From Adiantum capillus-veneris (taxonomy: Eukaryota; Streptophyta; Polypodiopsida; Polypodiales; Pteridaceae), in contig CM043945.1 of the NCBI GenBank assembly GCA_014529385.2, forward strand, positions 2,516,312 through 2,580,311: a DNA stretch of 64,000 bases, given 5' to 3'. The notes under the pieces are model-generated. The model saw only the letters and a list, made by a program, of their open reading frames with translations. It was not told the origin of the DNA and did no database searches. Both the position numbers and the translations under genes were made by a program. Every line of letters starts with the position of its first letter. The stretch's first letter is position 1. Positions 26,088 to 35,732 of the stretch are shown piece after piece.

Positions 26088-26507
26088 TTAATCACTTACA
26101 ATTATCTCTCTGCAGAGGAAGATTAGAGCTTCCGGGATGGAGATGAAGCTCCTTGTGCATGTAAACATGTTCTTGGATCCAAAAAGACTAAAATGTTTCA
26201 CTCTATGATTGGAAACTTCAATCTCATTGATTGGCTTAAGAATTTGAAAGGGACCATAGTATCTTTTTGCTAGTTTATCATAATACTTTTGGTGTCCCAT
26301 TGGATTCTTGCCCGAGGTATGCCTTAGATGAGCTTTAGGAAACTTTATCAAGATCCAGTCATCTTGCTTGAACGTCAAGGATCTTCTGTGCTTATTAGTA
26401 GTAGCCTTTTGATTTTTTTGAGAGATAAATATAGCTTCTTTAATCTTTTGAAAAGATTCTTTTAAGTCTCGACTATATTCATCAACAACAAAGATATTCC
26501 CATGCAC
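26088..26507 (-). pseudogene. Gypsy integrase C-terminal part
   Basis: A 139-codon frame with D-W-I-L-I-K-F-P-K-A-H-L-R-H and KRYYGPFQILKPINEIE, the SH3-like/GPY end of chromovirus-type Ty3/gypsy integrase that binds the cDNA end. The expected K-I-H-N-V-F-H-V-S block reads V-K-H-F-S-L-F-G. It is the last recognisable piece of a minus-strand pol. No clear chromodomain follows. Confidence 0.8.
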
Positions 26508-27104
26508 TTTAGTAGCAAGGTGATTTTGGATCTTCCCTCAATGACCTCAAATGGTGCTTTTCCTGAGAAGTATGTACAATGTTGTAAATGCATACTCTAC
26601 AAGAGGTAGGTACTTCTCCCATTGAGAACGTTGATCTACTTTTGTAACATAGGCTTTTAGTAGATCAAGGATCATGGAGTTAGCTATTTCACTTTGGCCA
26701 TCCGTGGCTGAAGAGAAATTTAATCTAATACCTAGATTAAATATAGGATTTTAGTAGATCAAGGATCATGGAGTTGGCTATTTCACTTTGGTCATCCGTT
26801 TATGGGTGATAGGCTAAAGAGAAATTTAATATAGTACCTAGATTTTCAAAGAGACCCTTCCAAAAATTATCGGTCATTTGAGGATCTCTATCTGACACAA
26901 TGGATGTAGGAAGGCCATGGTACTTGAAAATTTGTTATATAAAGAGGGTTGTCATTTGATGTGCCTTGATAGTCTTTTTGATAGACATGAAATGAACTTA
27001 TTTGCTGAACCTATTAACTATAGTCCATATTCACATATTCCCATGGATATACTTGGGAAGTCCATGGATATGCTCTCCCATGGTGAATCAAGGATTGGCA
27101 ATGG
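26508..27104 (-). pseudogene. Gypsy integrase catalytic core, degenerate
   Basis: In broken minus-strand frames it reads [20 protein letters not shown] (second catalytic Asp) and then D-D-Q-S-E-I-A-N (catalytic Glu region), with stops between. A roughly 94-bp tandem duplication (TTTTAGTAGATCAAGGATCA at 26655 and 26749) repeats the segment around the catalytic Glu, an extra lesion. Confidence 0.75.
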
Positions 27105-27341
27105 CTAAAGTAATTCAGGTTGCTTGCCTCGATCATATTTTGTCTTTTGACATATCACACACTTGGAAACATAGTCTTGTATGTTTACTTTTATGGTAGG
27201 CCAATAGAAGTATGTTTCTACTCCTTGTACAATAAATTCAATCCCTCTATGCCCCGCATAAGGAGGAGCATGAGATTTATACATTACTTTCTCACAAAGT
27301 GAATGAGTAACACATAGCTTATTGTTATAGAAGATGACCAT
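27105..27341 (-). pseudogene. Gypsy integrase zinc-binding domain
   Basis: Reads YKSHAPPYAGHRGI...YFYWP...YVSKCVICQKTK, the His-His-Cys-Cys N-terminal domain of Ty3/gypsy integrase with all four ligands present. It joins the integrase core on its 3' side and RNase H on its 5' side. Confidence 0.85.
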
Positions 27342-27886
27342 CTTGCAAGGTAAATGGTTCTTCTTTCTTCCCTAATGCAAGGGTATAAATAACATTTTTA
27401 AAATTTGGATCAATAGCATACTCATCTATCATAGAAGATAGATCATTGTGAGTTTCTATTGTCACAACATTCACCCTTGGCCGTTGCAAAAGTGTATCGG
27501 CCACTTGGTTGTGCTTGCCTGCAATATGAGCAATATAAAAATTGAACTGCAAAAGAAAATTTTCCCACCTCACTTGTTGAGTCAGAAAGCTTGGTTTGAG
27601 TCATGAAGTATTTGAGGCTTTGATGATTCCTACATAGAATAAATTGAGTACCTAGGAGATAATGCTTCCATGTTTCTAGGGCATGTAGGACAACTAATAG
27701 ATATTTTTCATAAATGCCCAATGTTTGCTCATCAAAATTCAATATCCTACTCTGATATGCTATGGCATGCCCTTCTTGAAGCAAAACTGCAAGGTGATTA
27801 CCACATGCATCGCATTGGACCTCAAATGGCTTTGTGAGATACAATAAAAAAAAGTTGAGAGATAAGCTTTTGTTTGAGTCACTCAA
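27325..27886 (-). pseudogene. Gypsy RNase H region
   Basis: KPFEVQCDACGNHLAVLLQEGHAIAYQSR is the core start (catalytic Asp in C-D-A). It continues to EKYLLVVLHALETWKHYL and the partner block CRNHQSLKYF, where the expected T-D-H-Q Asp reads N. A second frame holds AGKHNQVADTLLQRP, the domain end. The two frames are shifted, so the enzyme is dead. Confidence 0.85.
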
Positions 27887-28053
27887 AAGCTTCTTGCTCC
27901 TTTCCAGTCCATGCCTACTTAATGTTCTTTTTGGTTAGATCAAGTAATAGACTGGCTATTAAAGAGAATTTTTATATAAAGCACCTATAGTATGCACACA
28001 TATCAATAAAGCTTCGTAAAAACTCATGTAAATTCCTTCGTTTAGGCCATTCT
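27887..28053 (-). pseudogene. Gypsy RT-RNase H connection, degenerate
   Basis: Lies between the reverse transcriptase and RNase H fragments of the same element. Only stop-interrupted frames remain. Confidence 0.4.
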
Positions 28054-28551
28054 TTAAGTGCTTCCAACTTTGTGGGATCCATATGGATACCAAATTGAGA
28101 GATAATGTGACCTAAGTATTGAATTTTTTGCAAGAAAATTTGCTTTTCTTTTCTTTTGATTAATAGAAAGCTTATTATCTCTCAAAGCTCGAAAAATTAC
28201 TTGGAGGTGTTTCTTGTGTTCTTCAAGAGATTTGGAGTAAATGATTATATCATCAAAGATTACTCTAGTGAAGTTGCGATATGGTAAAAAAAAAATCTCC
28301 ATCATGCCATAAAGACCAAATGTAGTACGAAAAGCGGTCTTTAAACTATCTTCATTGACTATCCTTATTTGATGATAGCCACTTTTAAGGTCAATCCTAT
28401 TGAAGTAGGTAGACCCTTGCAACTTATCAAATAGATCTTCTACCTGAGGCACAGGGAATCTATTCTTAATTGTGATTCTATTGAGGGCTCTATAGTCTTG
28501 CACATGCGATAGGTGCCATCTTTCTTTTGCACTAATAGAACAGGCGAGCAA
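28054..28551 (-). pseudogene. Gypsy reverse transcriptase, internally deleted
   Basis: 165-codon frame. VQDYRALNRITIKNRFPVP and F-N-R-I-D-L-K-S-G-Y-H-Q-I-R-I hold the first catalytic Asp. F-D-D-I-I-I-Y-S holds the catalytic Asp pair. The block normally between them (P-F-G-L-x-N-A-P-x-T-F) is missing after G-L-Y-G-M-M, an internal deletion of about 25-30 codons that removes part of the palm. The 3' part after Y-S-K-S-L-E-E-H-K-K-H-L decays. Chromovirus-like type. Confidence 0.88.
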
Positions 28552-28815
28552 AATGGGGATGAACTAGGCTTTACCATCCATTTTTCTACCAATTCATTCA
28601 CTTGCTTCATAATCTCCTCTTGTTGAGTTTGAGAGACTCTATAAGGAGGCTTATTGGGAGGAGAACTTCTTGGCAGTAGCTCTATGGCATGGTCATCATC
28701 CCCTCATTTTGGAGGTAACTCTCAAGGGATGTCATCAATGAAAATATCTTGAAATTGGTTCATGAAATTAGATAACTCTAATTCTTCTTGATTTCCATCA
28801 TTGCTATATCTATCT
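28552..28815 (-). pseudogene. Gypsy protease-RT linker, degenerate
   Basis: Lies between protease and reverse transcriptase of the same element. The start of the reverse transcriptase homology is interrupted by stops. Confidence 0.4.
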
Positions 28816-29073
28816 CTAAAAAAAAATCATATACACAGAAACCAAACTTTTCATTGACTTGTCAAAAGTTTGTATATGTACAAGAGGTATGGTGTTACCT
28901 TTCTCACTTGCATCTATATGCATATCTCTATCTCTGTACTTAAAATAGGTTCTTCTCTCAGAAAAATTCATAGAGGTAGCCATGCAATTAAACCATGGTG
29001 CCCTTAGAACTACATCTTCATGTTTGAGAGGAGACATAAATAATTCTTCTTTGTCAGCCGGTCCCCCGTCCAA
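28816..29073 (-). pseudogene. Gypsy aspartic protease C-terminal part
   Basis: 85-codon frame with VVLRAPWFNCMA...F-K-Y-R-D-R-D-M-H-I...NTIPLV, the conserved C-terminal half of the Ty3/gypsy retropepsin region (normally D-[IV]-[IV]-L-G-x-x-W). The active-site D-[ST]-G half is not present. It lies about 100 bp from the left edge of the sequence interrupted by repeat X. Confidence 0.75.
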
Positions 29074-29491
29074 AAAGACTTTGTATTATAGCTTCTCCCA
29101 TTGAGAGAGACTTGTTTACAATACAATCTTTGTGCTCTTAAAAGCCCATTTGATGTCATGAAGATGGAAAGCTTCATGCACCAACAATTACGTTTGGTTT
29201 GGCCTCAATCCCAAGACCTCAAACACCTTCAAAGGTGGAGAGAGCTAGAAGGGAGTGAGGATGGAGAATAATAAGAATAAGTGTTCTTACTAGAAATAAG
29301 TATTCTTCTCACATTAGTTCACTCATAGAGAATATCATAGCTTAGTAGTGGAGATGGAGGAGAAGATGAGCATGCTTGGAGCTTGGCACTAGCTTGGATT
29401 TTCATTCCATAGCCAAGTGATGTTGGTGTAGGCTTATCCACTTCTCCCACACATGAGAAGGAGACTTTCACCTCATGAGTGTGCTTGTGTG
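29074..29491. other. Junction region between gypsy pol and repeat X
   Basis: Carries a little more protease-side homology and then sequence absent from X copy 1. It may be further X sequence that copy 1 lacks, or gypsy DNA. No gene. Confidence 0.35.
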
Positions 29492-29859
29492 TGGTGCAAG
29501 AGTGAGTATTCTCATTGATTTTCCCAAGAATACACTAGCTTGAAGGGTATTGGTCCATGCTAGGGGTAGCCAATGGATGGCTTTCTTCATATCAAGCAAG
29601 AGGGTTCGTCTTGTGACAAGTGTCCTTTATCCCCTCTTTGAAAAGAGAGCTTAATTCTTTGATTTAATGAAGCTAAAATCTGACTGGCTCTCAAGGTAGC
29701 CTATCCAATGAAATTTAAGCTAGCTTATGGGATGCTAATTTTCATTGGTTCCCCTAGTAGGCTATCCAATGGAATCAAAGCTATCTCATGTGGGGCTCAA
29801 TTTTTATTGGTTCTCTTTGTGGGCTATCCAATGAGATTTAAGCTTGCTTTTATGAAGCA
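29492..29859 (+). repeat. Repeat X, copy 2, left half
   Basis: Matches 14175 onwards, including the first, second and start of the third 62-bp unit, and then stops where the LTR element at 29860 begins. Confidence 0.85.
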
Positions 29860-30386
29860 ATCTCTCTTGAGATAGCTGCTTCTAGTGTTAGAATTTACAG
29901 CTACTGGTAAGTCGTCAATTTATCTAGTGAAGATAGGAACTGAATTGGGATAATTGACTGAACTGAAATATCTACTGGAATGAGAACAGAGTGAACAACT
30001 GGAAAAGTATTTCAGATTCAGATTCACATTCAAATTCAGTGTTTATGATGAACAAGTACATGGTGTACTGACTGCTGTAGTAATGGTTACAGAATATAAT
30101 TACAAGTGAGTGATTGTAACTCAAGACTAGAGAGAGAGATAGAAGACTAGAGAGAGAGATAGAAGTTGATTACAATACAGATAAGCATGTGATTACACTC
30201 CTGACAAGCAGCCCAATTATGAAGTAATGGGCCCTATTTATAGCCCTTCACAGTTACTGTGGTAACTACCATGGTAATTCCTGACTGCTTTATCCTTCGA
30301 CTTCAAGAGATAGCTTCCACTCATTGAGACCGTTCCCGTCGCCCATAGATAGCTTCCGCTCATTGAGACTATTTTTTCCTTCTACA
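29860..30386 (-). repeat. 3' LTR of gag/coiled-coil element
   Basis: On the minus strand it starts TGTAGAAGG. It contains GA-rich stretches and a TATA-like TATAAATAGGG at about 30234-30244. It is followed on the 3' side by repeat X. Confidence 0.88.
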
Positions 30387-30401
30387 TCCTTTCCTCCTTT
30401 C
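30387..30401 (-). other. Polypurine tract of gag/coiled-coil element
   Basis: The minus strand reads GAAAGGAGGAAAGGA directly before the 3' LTR start TGTAGAAGG. Confidence 0.8.
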
Positions 30402-30727
30402 TCGAATTTTGGTATGTTTCCAAATTTTTTGAAAAATCCACCGTCTAATTCATCCTAAGTGCTGAGGAACTCCCTGGCCTGCTTCCTGAGTGGGCCGATG
30501 TTCCTTTTGGTAGGGCTAGATTTCATGCTTGTTGAGTGCTTGACACCCTTATAATTGTAATTCCAAGGGTGTCCAGCGTGGAAATTTCTACACTCCACTG
30601 GAAAAATCCACCGTCTGATTCTGAAAGGCATTTGGAAAATCCACCGTTTGATTCAGAAAGGCATTGGAAAAATCCACCGTCTGATTTTGGAATGGATTTC
30701 CCAACATCCCTCCCTTGCTGAAATGGA
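30402..30727 (-). repeat. Imperfect direct repeats before the polypurine tract
   Basis: AAAATCCACCGT(C/T)TGATT-type words recur at about 30430, 30603, 30638 and 30668 on the plus strand. The same repeat appears in translation as repeated S-D-G-G-F. Non-coding 3' region of the element, comparable in position to the 19-bp repeats of the copia element. Confidence 0.6.
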
Positions 30728-31117
30728 CTACCCAGTATCCTTCCACTGAATCTGCTTCCTCTCACTCTTCGATCGTGTTGGTGCGTAAGAAGTCCCACTG
30801 CAAGCATTGTCCTTCTGGATGAGTCTGTAAATGGCCTCCTGCTCAAGATGATCCCGCCTCTCTGTAGTCATCTCCAATTCATAAGGCGTAAGAGGATAAT
30901 AGGTTTTGGTGTTGGGATCATAGAGCATGCGTTTGCCTTTTGTCAAACGGATTCTAGCCAGTTTGTGACAATGCGAAGCTTTGTGGATCCATCCTTCAGG
31001 AAGAGGCTGATTGGTTTTAATCCTAGCTTCAAAGAGAATTTCAACCATTTCTCTATACTGTGGTCCGAGGCCTGGTTTAGCCGTAATATCCTTTTTAGGG
31101 ACTTTGGAAGACTCCAC
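30728..31117 (-). CDS. Element ORF, C-terminal helical part
   Basis: 129-codon frame of no family I recognise. Features seen: K-P-G-L-G-P-Q-Y-R-E-M-V-E-I-L-F-E-A-R, then P-L-P-E-G-W-I-H-K-A-S and YDPNTKTYYPLTPYELEM. It is continuous in direction with the frames at 31463-32092 and 32429-33133 and is likely the distal part of the same long protein after frame breaks. It lies just upstream of the 3' repeats and polypurine tract. No pol motif. Confidence 0.45.
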   Translation of the reverse strand: MESSKVPKKDITAKPGLGPQYREMVEILFEARIKTNQPLPEGWIHKASHCHKLARIRLTKGKRMLYDPNTKTYYPLTPYELEMTTERRDHLEQEAIYRLIQKDNACSGTSYAPTRSKSERKQIQWKDTG

Positions 31118-31462
31118 AATAAGTTGTAGCAGCTTGTTTGTGATCTTGGTAAGACCTCTAAGCTGAATCTTCCATTGTGCCGTACATAACTTAATCCTTT
31201 CCAGCTCTCCCTTTAACGTCCCAAGATCATGTAGCTGGAGAGCATCATTGAGCAGTGTTTGCCAGGTTTTCCATTCGACAGTGGAACGTTCATACCAATC
31301 TTGAAGATCATCAATGATATTGTAATAGGTGAGTCAATCCATTGGCTCTTGATGTTGAGGATACAATGCCGGAAAAAACCTAGGTAGCTCAAACTCTCTA
31401 GCTGGGATAACATACAAAAGGACTGGGGAATCTGGTACCAACTCCATAAAGGTTAAGACAGC

Positions 31463-32092
31463 CTAGTTTTCCTGCTGCATCATCTTCCTTGTGACCTTAA
31501 CTAGCTGAAACAATTTTTTGAGAGCTGTGGCTTGTTCTCCAACCGTCATTTGAGTTTGAGGCCCTTTACTGCTGGCAGCTTGATCTTCAATGATGGCTGT
31601 GACCCTTTGATCCATAACTCCTCTTGCAATTTGCATTTGCAGTAACACTTCTTTCATCTGTCTTCTAATGTCCTTCATACATGGATATGTTGGCCTATTT
31701 CCTAGAAAAAGCTCTAATTCAATAGCCAAAGAATGACAGTTTGCAGTAGATTGTCGCTGCCAATGTGGATTAACCAGCTTATCATCAGATGTTAGCACCC
31801 ATTCTGGTACCCTTTCTAGCACTTGAATTTTGCTAGGATGTTCAAGAAGTTGACACACACTTTGATCATGGAAAGCAGCCGATTTCCAACGTTGGACCAT
31901 TTCCCTAGCACCCACATAGAGTCTCTGAAATCGTGCCAAATCAAAAAGAAGAACCTCATCCTCCAGATACCGCCTTGTTATAGGAGCTTGCTGATGTCTT
32001 AATCTCTTGTTCAGTGTGATGAGCTGCAATGAGTGTCGCTTATCTTGTTTTAAATCCTTGATCAAAACTTTTCCTTTCCCTTTCACATCCAC
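31463..32092 (-). CDS. Element ORF, middle helical part
   Basis: 209-codon frame, no family recognised. Basic N-terminus (K-G-K-G-K-V-L-I-K-D-L-K), a tryptophan-bearing segment (REMVQRWKSAAFHDQSVCQL) and a helical C-terminal third (MTVGEQATALKKLFQLVKV). It lies between the coiled-coil frame and the C-terminal frame of the same element. A short acidic/proline-rich stretch (about 32083-32340) joins it to the coiled coil. Probably a piece of one accessory protein. Confidence 0.45.
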   Translation of the reverse strand: MDVKGKGKVLIKDLKQDKRHSLQLITLNKRLRHQQAPITRRYLEDEVLLFDLARFQRLYVGAREMVQRWKSAAFHDQSVCQLLEHPSKIQVLERVPEWVLTSDDKLVNPHWQRQSTANCHSLAIELELFLGNRPTYPCMKDIRRQMKEVLLQMQIARGVMDQRVTAIIEDQAASSKGPQTQMTVGEQATALKKLFQLVKVTRKMMQQEN

Positions 32093-32428
32093 ACTATGCT
32101 GTGACTGGTGTGCTGATGGACTTCCAGTGTTGGTTTGACAATCTTCAACCTGCTGATCACCTGATGACTGGCCCCTTTGCTGATCTGGCTGTTCTGTACT
32201 AGGCTGATCTCCTTCTGTGGCTTTTGCTCCCCCAACACCAGATCCTGGAGGTGGAGGTGGAGGAAAATCGTCATCACGATCTCCCTCTGCTAGCTCATCC
32301 TCCTTCTCTCCCTCGTCTACTGCTTCCTCCTCATCCTCCTAGAGATTATTCTGCTGCTCAATATAGTCAAGGATGGCCTAATTGGCCAAAGCATTATTGT
32401 ACTCTGAGAGCTTATCTTGCAAGTCACT

Positions 32429-33133
32429 CTACATTGTCTCCATAAGTGCCCTCAGATTATCTAGATTGAAGACAACTGTCCCTTTTGGATTCAAGATATC
32501 AGCCAAATTATTGTAAAGATATCTTTCAGTTAAAGTAGCTTTTAATGCAGTGTGTTTGGTCATTAGTGAATTGAACTCAACTCTCTTCATTCTGAACATG
32601 GTCTCAAACCTATCAGCAACTCTGATGGCTTCGGCCTTTTCCTCTCTCACCCTCCTTAGGTCAGCCTCCATCTTTGACAATTTAGTTTCCATTTCCTGAC
32701 TAGTCTTGGCTGACTGATTTTCGAGAATACGGTGCCGCAACAACTGTTCCCCTTTTTCCTTTTCCAGCTTTGCAATTTTCTTTTCATTCTCCAACACTCT
32801 AGCCTTTAACTGGTGTACTTCACTACTAGGCATTGAAGCATCCACCATTTGACCGATAGCATTCACAATAGTGTTCCAAGATGATTGAATAAGAACTGAA
32901 CACCCATCATGCACAATTGCTAAGTCACGGTCTTCAGGCTCATACATTGTGATAGGAGCCATATAGGGTAGTGTTGTGTCCTCAACTTTATTCAAGAATA
33001 GCCTTCCCCTTAGAGGTTGAGTGTGAAGTTGTTGCAATCGATCCTTCTTAGTCATATTCAAGGCAGGCTCAGTATAAGAAATAGAAATCTTCCCAGTAGG
33101 ACTGGAAATTGTTGGTCTTTTCCCTTTGTCCAA
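32429..33133 (-). CDS. Element ORF, coiled-coil part
   Basis: 234-codon frame. The N-terminal part reads ALNMTKKDRLQQLHTQPLRG and P-Y-M-A-P-I-T-M-Y-E-P-E-D-R-D. From about residue 105 to 195 it is heptad-like and charged (LKARVLENEKKIAKLEKEKG, M-E-T-K-L-S-K-M-E-A-D-L-R-R-V-R-E-E-K-A-E-A), a clear coiled coil that would multimerise. It replaces the pol genes expected downstream of gag. The large accessory ORF of the Ty3-type element at 49162-52419 also has an N-terminal domain, coiled coil and C-terminal domain in that order. Confidence 0.6.
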   Translation of the reverse strand: MDKGKRPTISSPTGKISISYTEPALNMTKKDRLQQLHTQPLRGRLFLNKVEDTTLPYMAPITMYEPEDRDLAIVHDGCSVLIQSSWNTIVNAIGQMVDASMPSSEVHQLKARVLENEKKIAKLEKEKGEQLLRHRILENQSAKTSQEMETKLSKMEADLRRVREEKAEAIRVADRFETMFRMKRVEFNSLMTKHTALKATLTERYLYNNLADILNPKGTVVFNLDNLRALMETM

Positions 33134-33959
33134 CTGAATTGTTAGCTGCTCCGTACTGGTTGGCCTGGCTGGTGATAGACTGTACTGGTGTTTGCTGATT
33201 CTTGCCTTGCTGGCTGGTTAGTTCCTCTACTGAACTGGGTTGATTGGTCAACTGGAGTCTGTTCCACTGGAGTCTGTGTAGTAGCCACACTGGTCTGGTC
33301 TGTTTTTCAAGCAGGTTAAGAAATGCATTACTCTTTGCCAGTGTAATTTGGTGTCTTTTGGCACTGCCTTCTTCCTCTTGTGTGCTCTCCCTCTTTTGGC
33401 CAGTGAGAACTATCTGAGTGTCCGGGGTTTCTTCATCTGATGACACTTCCAGATTGTTAGTGACGGGAAAGGGTTTCTGGCTCCAAGCCATCCTTACCTG
33501 ATGATGGGCGTCTGGAGAAGTTGCCCAGTAGAGAAACTGCCACACATACCATGCTTTGAAAACAATCTGGGATTTCATCTTGGCAGTCTGCTGAAGTACA
33601 TTATGTGACAAAATCTGGCATAAATTGATTGGTGCTGTAGCATCCAGTTTTTTTGCTAGTAACATAGCAAACAACTTCTCTGATACATAAGTTGGGTTGT
33701 TTTTGAGACTGACTACCTCAGCCACAAAACGATAAGCAACAGGATTATCCAGTCCTGCTACTGGAACTCCTTGTCCACTAGCCTTGCGATTCCTTCTGGC
33801 AGCATCATCCTCCCTATCTCCACATATAGCAAAGACAGTAAGTTGCAGTGCGTTTTCCGCTATATGTACTGAGAATTGTCGGGAGCAAGGATGCACTAAT
33901 CTGTTCTGTAGTGGCCACAAACGGCTTTGGATCGTATGGCATTTTGAATGCAAAGGCAA
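33069..33959 (-). CDS. Element ORF, N-terminal helical domain
   Basis: 296-codon frame, partly shared with a neighbouring frame (33814-34053) that holds KVSVTPENIAFAFKMPYD. Next come N-A-L-Q-L-T-V-F-A-I-C, NPVAYRFVAEVVSLKNNPTY and SQIVFKAWYVWQFLYWATSP. The VSVTPENIAFAFK block resembles VQITPQLIADALK in the N-terminal domain of the ORF at 49162-52419. This order is reminiscent of plant transposon-associated helical domains, but the family is not established. The C-terminal third is Q/S/T-rich and low in complexity. Confidence 0.5.
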   Translation of the reverse strand: MPLHSKCHTIQSRLWPLQNRLVHPCSRQFSVHIAENALQLTVFAICGDREDDAARRNRKASGQGVPVAGLDNPVAYRFVAEVVSLKNNPTYVSEKLFAMLLAKKLDATAPINLCQILSHNVLQQTAKMKSQIVFKAWYVWQFLYWATSPDAHHQVRMAWSQKPFPVTNNLEVSSDEETPDTQIVLTGQKRESTQEEEGSAKRHQITLAKSNAFLNLLEKQTRPVWLLHRLQWNRLQLTNQPSSVEELTSQQGKNQQTPVQSITSQANQYGAANNSVGQREKTNNFQSYWEDFYFLY

Positions 33960-34555
33960 TGTTCTCTGGTGTGACAGACACCTTCATACCATAGACCATA
34001 GACAGGTTGCCTGGTCTGGCTGATTTCAGCAATCTGCTTGGCCATCTCATCAATCTTCCTAGACCAAGACCTATTCTTAGTCTTGTCTTTGCTCTTGTCT
34101 TTCGAGCTACTGTCAGAGCTACTGGAAGTCTTACTGGAATCCAAATCCTCAGTAGAAGTGGTGCTACTACTACTGGATCTCCTCTTCTTGTGATTCCTTT
34201 CCTTCTTAGCTTGTTGTTCCAGCTTTAAGGCCCACTGCACCAAATCATTAAATTTCTTCGTTGGGGTAGGCACCTCTTGTTCTCGAAGCTTCTTGCTACG
34301 GAACCCATTTAGAAACCATGCCCGCAACCGCTTTTTTGATGGTGGTTCCTGCAGCTGCCTAGTCAACTCCTTGATTTTCTCCACATAGTTTTTGACTGAT
34401 AATTTCCTTTGTTTTATCTTATACAGTTCATAGAGGATATCCTCATCCCCTCTATTATCTGAATATTCCAGTTGGAAAGATTTAAGCAGTTTGTTATAGG
34501 ATCTGAGTTGGCATGCTGGGTAATGGTAATACCATTTCCTGGCTGCTTCCTTCAA
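33896..34555 (-). CDS. gag: Ty3-type gag, capsid part
   Basis: 219-codon frame with the Retrotrans_gag fold landmarks: EAARKWYYHYP, then FQLEYSDNRGDEDILYELYK, QRKLSVKNYVEKIKELTRQL and R-A-W-F-L-N-G-F. It has a basic S/K/D-rich tail and no CCHC knuckle. The C-terminus overlaps the helical-domain frame. The preceding minus-strand frames (34565-34690, reading SFPVFRGGKRDDPDINIQAF; and 34805-35116, an S/R/E-rich basic N-terminus starting M-A-P-R-S-R-R-G-R-K) belong to the same protein but are separated by stops. It would assemble particles; protease and pol must come from elsewhere. Confidence 0.8.
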   Translation of the reverse strand: MKEAARKWYYHYPACQLRSYNKLLKSFQLEYSDNRGDEDILYELYKIKQRKLSVKNYVEKIKELTRQLQEPPSKKRLRAWFLNGFRSKKLREQEVPTPTKKFNDLVQWALKLEQQAKKERNHKKRRSSSSSTTSTEDLDSSKTSSSSDSSSKDKSKDKTKNRSWSRKIDEMAKQIAEISQTRQPVYGLWYEGVCHTREHCLCIQNAIRSKAVCGHYRTD

Positions 34556-35207
34556 TGTTTAAGGAAAGTATTCCACCCAGTCATCTTCATCAATATTTTT
34601 CAACTCAGCATACTGTTCAAAAGCCTGGATATTAATGTCCGGATCATCTCTCTTTCCTCCCCTAAATACTGGAAAAGAAATTTTCAGTGACGAGGTGTAA
34701 TCATGGCGATCAACATCATTTCTGCTTCTCCTCTCCTTAGGAACTTGACTTCTGCGTGAGGATTGCTTGTAATGGTCTGTATCTGCATCCTAATCAATTT
34801 CTTCCTATGTCTCAGTCTCCGTCTCCTTTCGAGCCCTCTTACTAGAACTATGGTGACTACCTTTACTGCCTATGGAGCTTTCGCCCCCCTGCGTGGTGCG
34901 ATAACTCCTAGCCTTGCGTTCTGCCTGGTCAGCCCTTCTTCTTCTGGACTGACTGGAGTGCTGAGAGTCGTGAGCCTCCTCAACAGGACTATGCTCCTCC
35001 TGAGCCTCAGTCTCAGTCATTGGTTCATTCTTAGGATTAGAATCTCCTTATGACTCCTTAGGAATAGGGTCAACGTGGTTGGATGTTTTACGACCACGTC
35101 TGGATCTGGGTGCCATAACTGTAGCTGAAAATTCCAACTAGGAGAAGTGGTGTCTGGTCAACGAGCAATAGCTCTAGCCACCATGATCGCCAAAATGGAA
35201 TTGGAGC

Positions 35208-35732
35208 TGCTCTCTTGAGATAGCTGATTCCAGTGTTATAATTTACAACTATTGGTAAGTGGTCAGTTTATCTAGTGAAGATAGGAACTGAATTGGGATA
35301 ATTGATTGAAATGAAATATCTAGTGGAATGAGAACAGAGCGAACAACTAGAAAAGTATTTCAGATTCAGATTCAGATTTCAGATTTAGTGTTTATGATGA
35401 ACGAGTACATGGTGTACTGACTAAAGCAGAACTAAATGCTGTAGTAATGGCTACATAACAGAATTACAAGTGAGTGATTGTAACTCAAGACTAGAGAGAG
35501 AGAGATAGCAGTCGATTACAATATAGACAAGCATGTGATTACACTCTCGACAAGCAGCCCAATTATGAAGTAATGGGCCCTATTTATAGCCCTCCGTAGT
35601 TACCGTGGTAACTGCCATGGTAATTCCTGACTGCTTTATCCTTCGACTTCAGAAGACAGCTTCCGCTCATTGAGACTGTTCCCGCCGCCCATAGATAGCT
35701 TCTGCTCATTGAGACTATCTTTGCCTTCTACA
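35208..35732 (-). repeat. 5' LTR of gag/coiled-coil element
   Basis: 525 bp, minus strand TGTAGAAGG...CAAGAGAGCA. A possible primer site follows at about 35183-35194 (minus strand TTTGGCGATCAT), but its tRNA match is not clear to me. Confidence 0.85.

Larger units (their letters stand above)
29860..35732 (-). mobile_element. LTR element with gag and unusual non-pol ORFs
   Basis: Two LTRs of about 525 bp (29860-30386 and 35208-35732), about 90% alike, flank a 4.8-kb internal region coding on the minus strand. Gag (33896-34555 plus upstream exon-like frames) is followed by two or three long frames with no protease, reverse transcriptase, RNase H or integrase motif. They encode an alpha-helical domain, a coiled coil and a further helical region. 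It is therefore a non-autonomous, Ty3-like element by its gag. It sits inside repeat X without a clean target-site duplication: the right flank re-starts 140 bp earlier in X than the left flank ends. The left LTR edge begins AT instead of TG. Confidence 0.85.
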
